From NCBI GenBank assembly GCA_050735975.1, contig JBOHVS010000182.1:1-34021 (forward strand): a stretch of DNA of 34,021 nt, read 5' to 3'. The notes below the pieces were generated by a model. The model worked only from the letters and a program-made list of their open reading frames with translations. It had not been told where the DNA came from and did no database searches. Position numbers and translations under genes: made by a program. The DNA is from DATMBL01 sp050735975. Its GTDB lineage: Bacteria; Desulfobacterota; Binatia; UBA9968. Shown here in pieces: positions 33,353 through 34,021 of the stretch; position 1 is the stretch's first letter; each line of letters starts with the position of its first letter.

Positions 33353-33809
33353 GAATCCCATCTCCGACACGAATCGTACCGCTCTTCACAACCTCGGCTC
33401 GCAGCCCGCCGCGATGAATTAAACCGCGCAAGGCGCCCTTGACGGTCAATTTTTCCATGTGTGAACAAGGCTCGCAGAGCCGCGTGCCGCGCAGCGTGAC
33501 TTCGCCGACGCGAAAATCTTTGCCGACGAGATGATTCAGAGAAACTCCGTGCGTGACGATATTGCGCCGCGATTGGCCCGCGTCCAGTTCGACGTGATAA
33601 TCGCGCTTCAGCGCCTCTACGGCTTCGGACTCGATCAGAGTCACGGCGCGGCCGGAGCCAGGGTCGTTGGAGTAAGTTCCTCGCTTGTTCGCATAGCGGT
33701 CTCCTTCCAGGCCCTTACCCTGCACCGCCTGTATCTCTTTCACCAGTCGCATTGGCGCCGCTCCGGTTGAAGCGACGTGGATGGAAACCACAGTGCCCTT
33801 GGAGTCCAC
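33321..33809 (-). CDS. MOSC domain protein
   Basis: A 162-aa stand-alone MOSC protein, a beta-rich fold related to the C-terminal domain of molybdenum-cofactor sulfurase and to YiiM/YuaD. Landmarks are 'GKGLEGDRYANKRGTY', 'AVTLIESEAVEAL', 'RRNIVTHGVSLNHLVGKDF', and the conserved Cys region 'TRLCEPCSHMEKL', proposed to carry sulfur or contact a metal cofactor. The substrate is unknown. The start is a GTG at 33809, 4 bases after the stop of the upstream isocitrate-lyase-family gene, so the two form an operon. The final residues WCTGLLE and the stop codon come from a periodic repeat, suggesting the natural C-terminus was altered by insertion or erosion. Confidence 0.88.
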   Translation of the reverse strand: MDSKGTVVSIHVASTGAAPMRLVKEIQAVQGKGLEGDRYANKRGTYSNDPGSGRAVTLIESEAVEALKRDYHVELDAGQSRRNIVTHGVSLNHLVGKDFRVGEVTLRGTRLCEPCSHMEKLTVKGALRGLIHRGGLRAEVVKSGTIRVGDGILLDWCTGLLE

Positions 33810-33813
33810 TCTG

Positions 33814-34020
33814 TCAGTCCGCCTTCTTTCTTGATACCAAAGCGCTGATCTCCGGCGTCTGCATCGCTTCCTTCAGAGCCGTAACCGTTCCCTTCTCAAG
33901 AATCTCTTGCGCTAATCGCTTGGCACTGCCGATGGCCGCCTTGAGAAATGCCGATCCGTAGCTGACTCTCGCAACCCCCAGATCCTGCAACTCGCCGGCA
34001 CTCGGCGACTGCGGCCCGGC
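33814..34020 (-). CDS. C-terminal part of isocitrate lyase/PEP mutase family protein (partial, runs off right edge)
   Basis: The last 68 codons of a minus-strand gene are visible, ending in a TGA at 33816-33814. The peptide contains 'AGELQDLGVARVSYGSAF', the last barrel strand and glycine turn typical of the isocitrate lyase/phosphoenolpyruvate mutase superfamily (compare 'LAALGVARVSxG'), followed by a helical tail ending 'SALVSRKKAD'. Members cleave or rearrange C-C or P-C bonds of 2-oxo or 2-hydroxy acids with magnesium. The catalytic part lies outside the window, so the activity cannot be named. Only 4 bases separate it from the MOSC gene start. Confidence 0.75.
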   Translation of the reverse strand, partial: AGPQSPSAGELQDLGVARVSYGSAFLKAAIGSAKRLAQEILEKGTVTALKEAMQTPEISALVSRKKAD

Positions 34021-34021
34021 G

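Noticed and set aside
1..34021. CRISPR array, prophage, insertion sequence, tRNA or rRNA
   Set aside because: No direct repeats with regular spacers, integrase or transposase motifs, tRNA T-loop with acceptor pairing, or rRNA segments were found by eye; a dedicated RNA search could still find a small RNA.

Overview
The window looks like a chromosomal segment of a Gram-negative, aerobic or facultative heterotroph from an uncultivated soil or sediment lineage. The gene mix recalls deltaproteobacteria-like or NC10/Binatota/Tectomicrobia-type genomes; this placement is by analogy, not by a search. Supporting signs are a KdsB start (LPS Kdo pathway) at the left edge, two Tat-exported solute-binding proteins, a GAF-EI (PtsP) protein, a double-length UvrA, and many metal hydrolases and diiron proteins. 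No rRNA, tRNA, CRISPR array, phage gene or insertion sequence was seen.

Layout. (i) 1-3453: divergent kdsB start; a solute-binding-like protein with no signal peptide; an Asp/Glu/hydantoin-racemase-fold protein lacking both catalytic Cys; an amidohydrolase-2 family protein. (ii) 3631-8716: a mini zinc ribbon; a divergent pair of putative diiron proteins (ferritin-like and heme-oxygenase-like); pcm; an enoyl-CoA hydratase/isomerase; a VOC protein; an AmmeMemoRadiSam-type radical SAM enzyme. (iii) 8948-17283: ptsP; then a compact module of a BoxB/PaaA-like diiron oxygenase, a NuoE-like [2Fe-2S] protein and a NuoF-like flavoprotein, followed by an alpha/beta hydrolase and a YtcJ-type amidohydrolase. 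A perfect 16-bp palindrome of TetR-operator type precedes the oxygenase gene. (iv) 17323-25464, minus strand: an unrecognised protein, and an operon reading alpha/beta hydrolase, class III aminotransferase, DppB-like and DppC-like permeases and two paralogous Tat-type solute-binding proteins, with no ATPase gene. (v) 25846-34021: queE, a small unknown protein, a 1893-aa tandem UvrA, a DUF983 protein, a MOSC protein and the 3' end of an isocitrate lyase/PEP mutase family gene.

The best candidate for an undescribed system is 11408-14210 (possibly to 17283). It pairs an acyl-CoA-epoxidase-type diiron oxygenase with a two-gene NADH-to-[2Fe-2S] electron chain built from complex-I-like parts, instead of the usual BoxA or PaaE reductase, under a putative TetR-type operator. 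Other notable items are two intergenic elements whose arms have 7- or 8-base periodicity and dyad symmetry (27003-27124 and 33281-33352), the tandem UvrA, and the cysteine-less racemase-fold protein.
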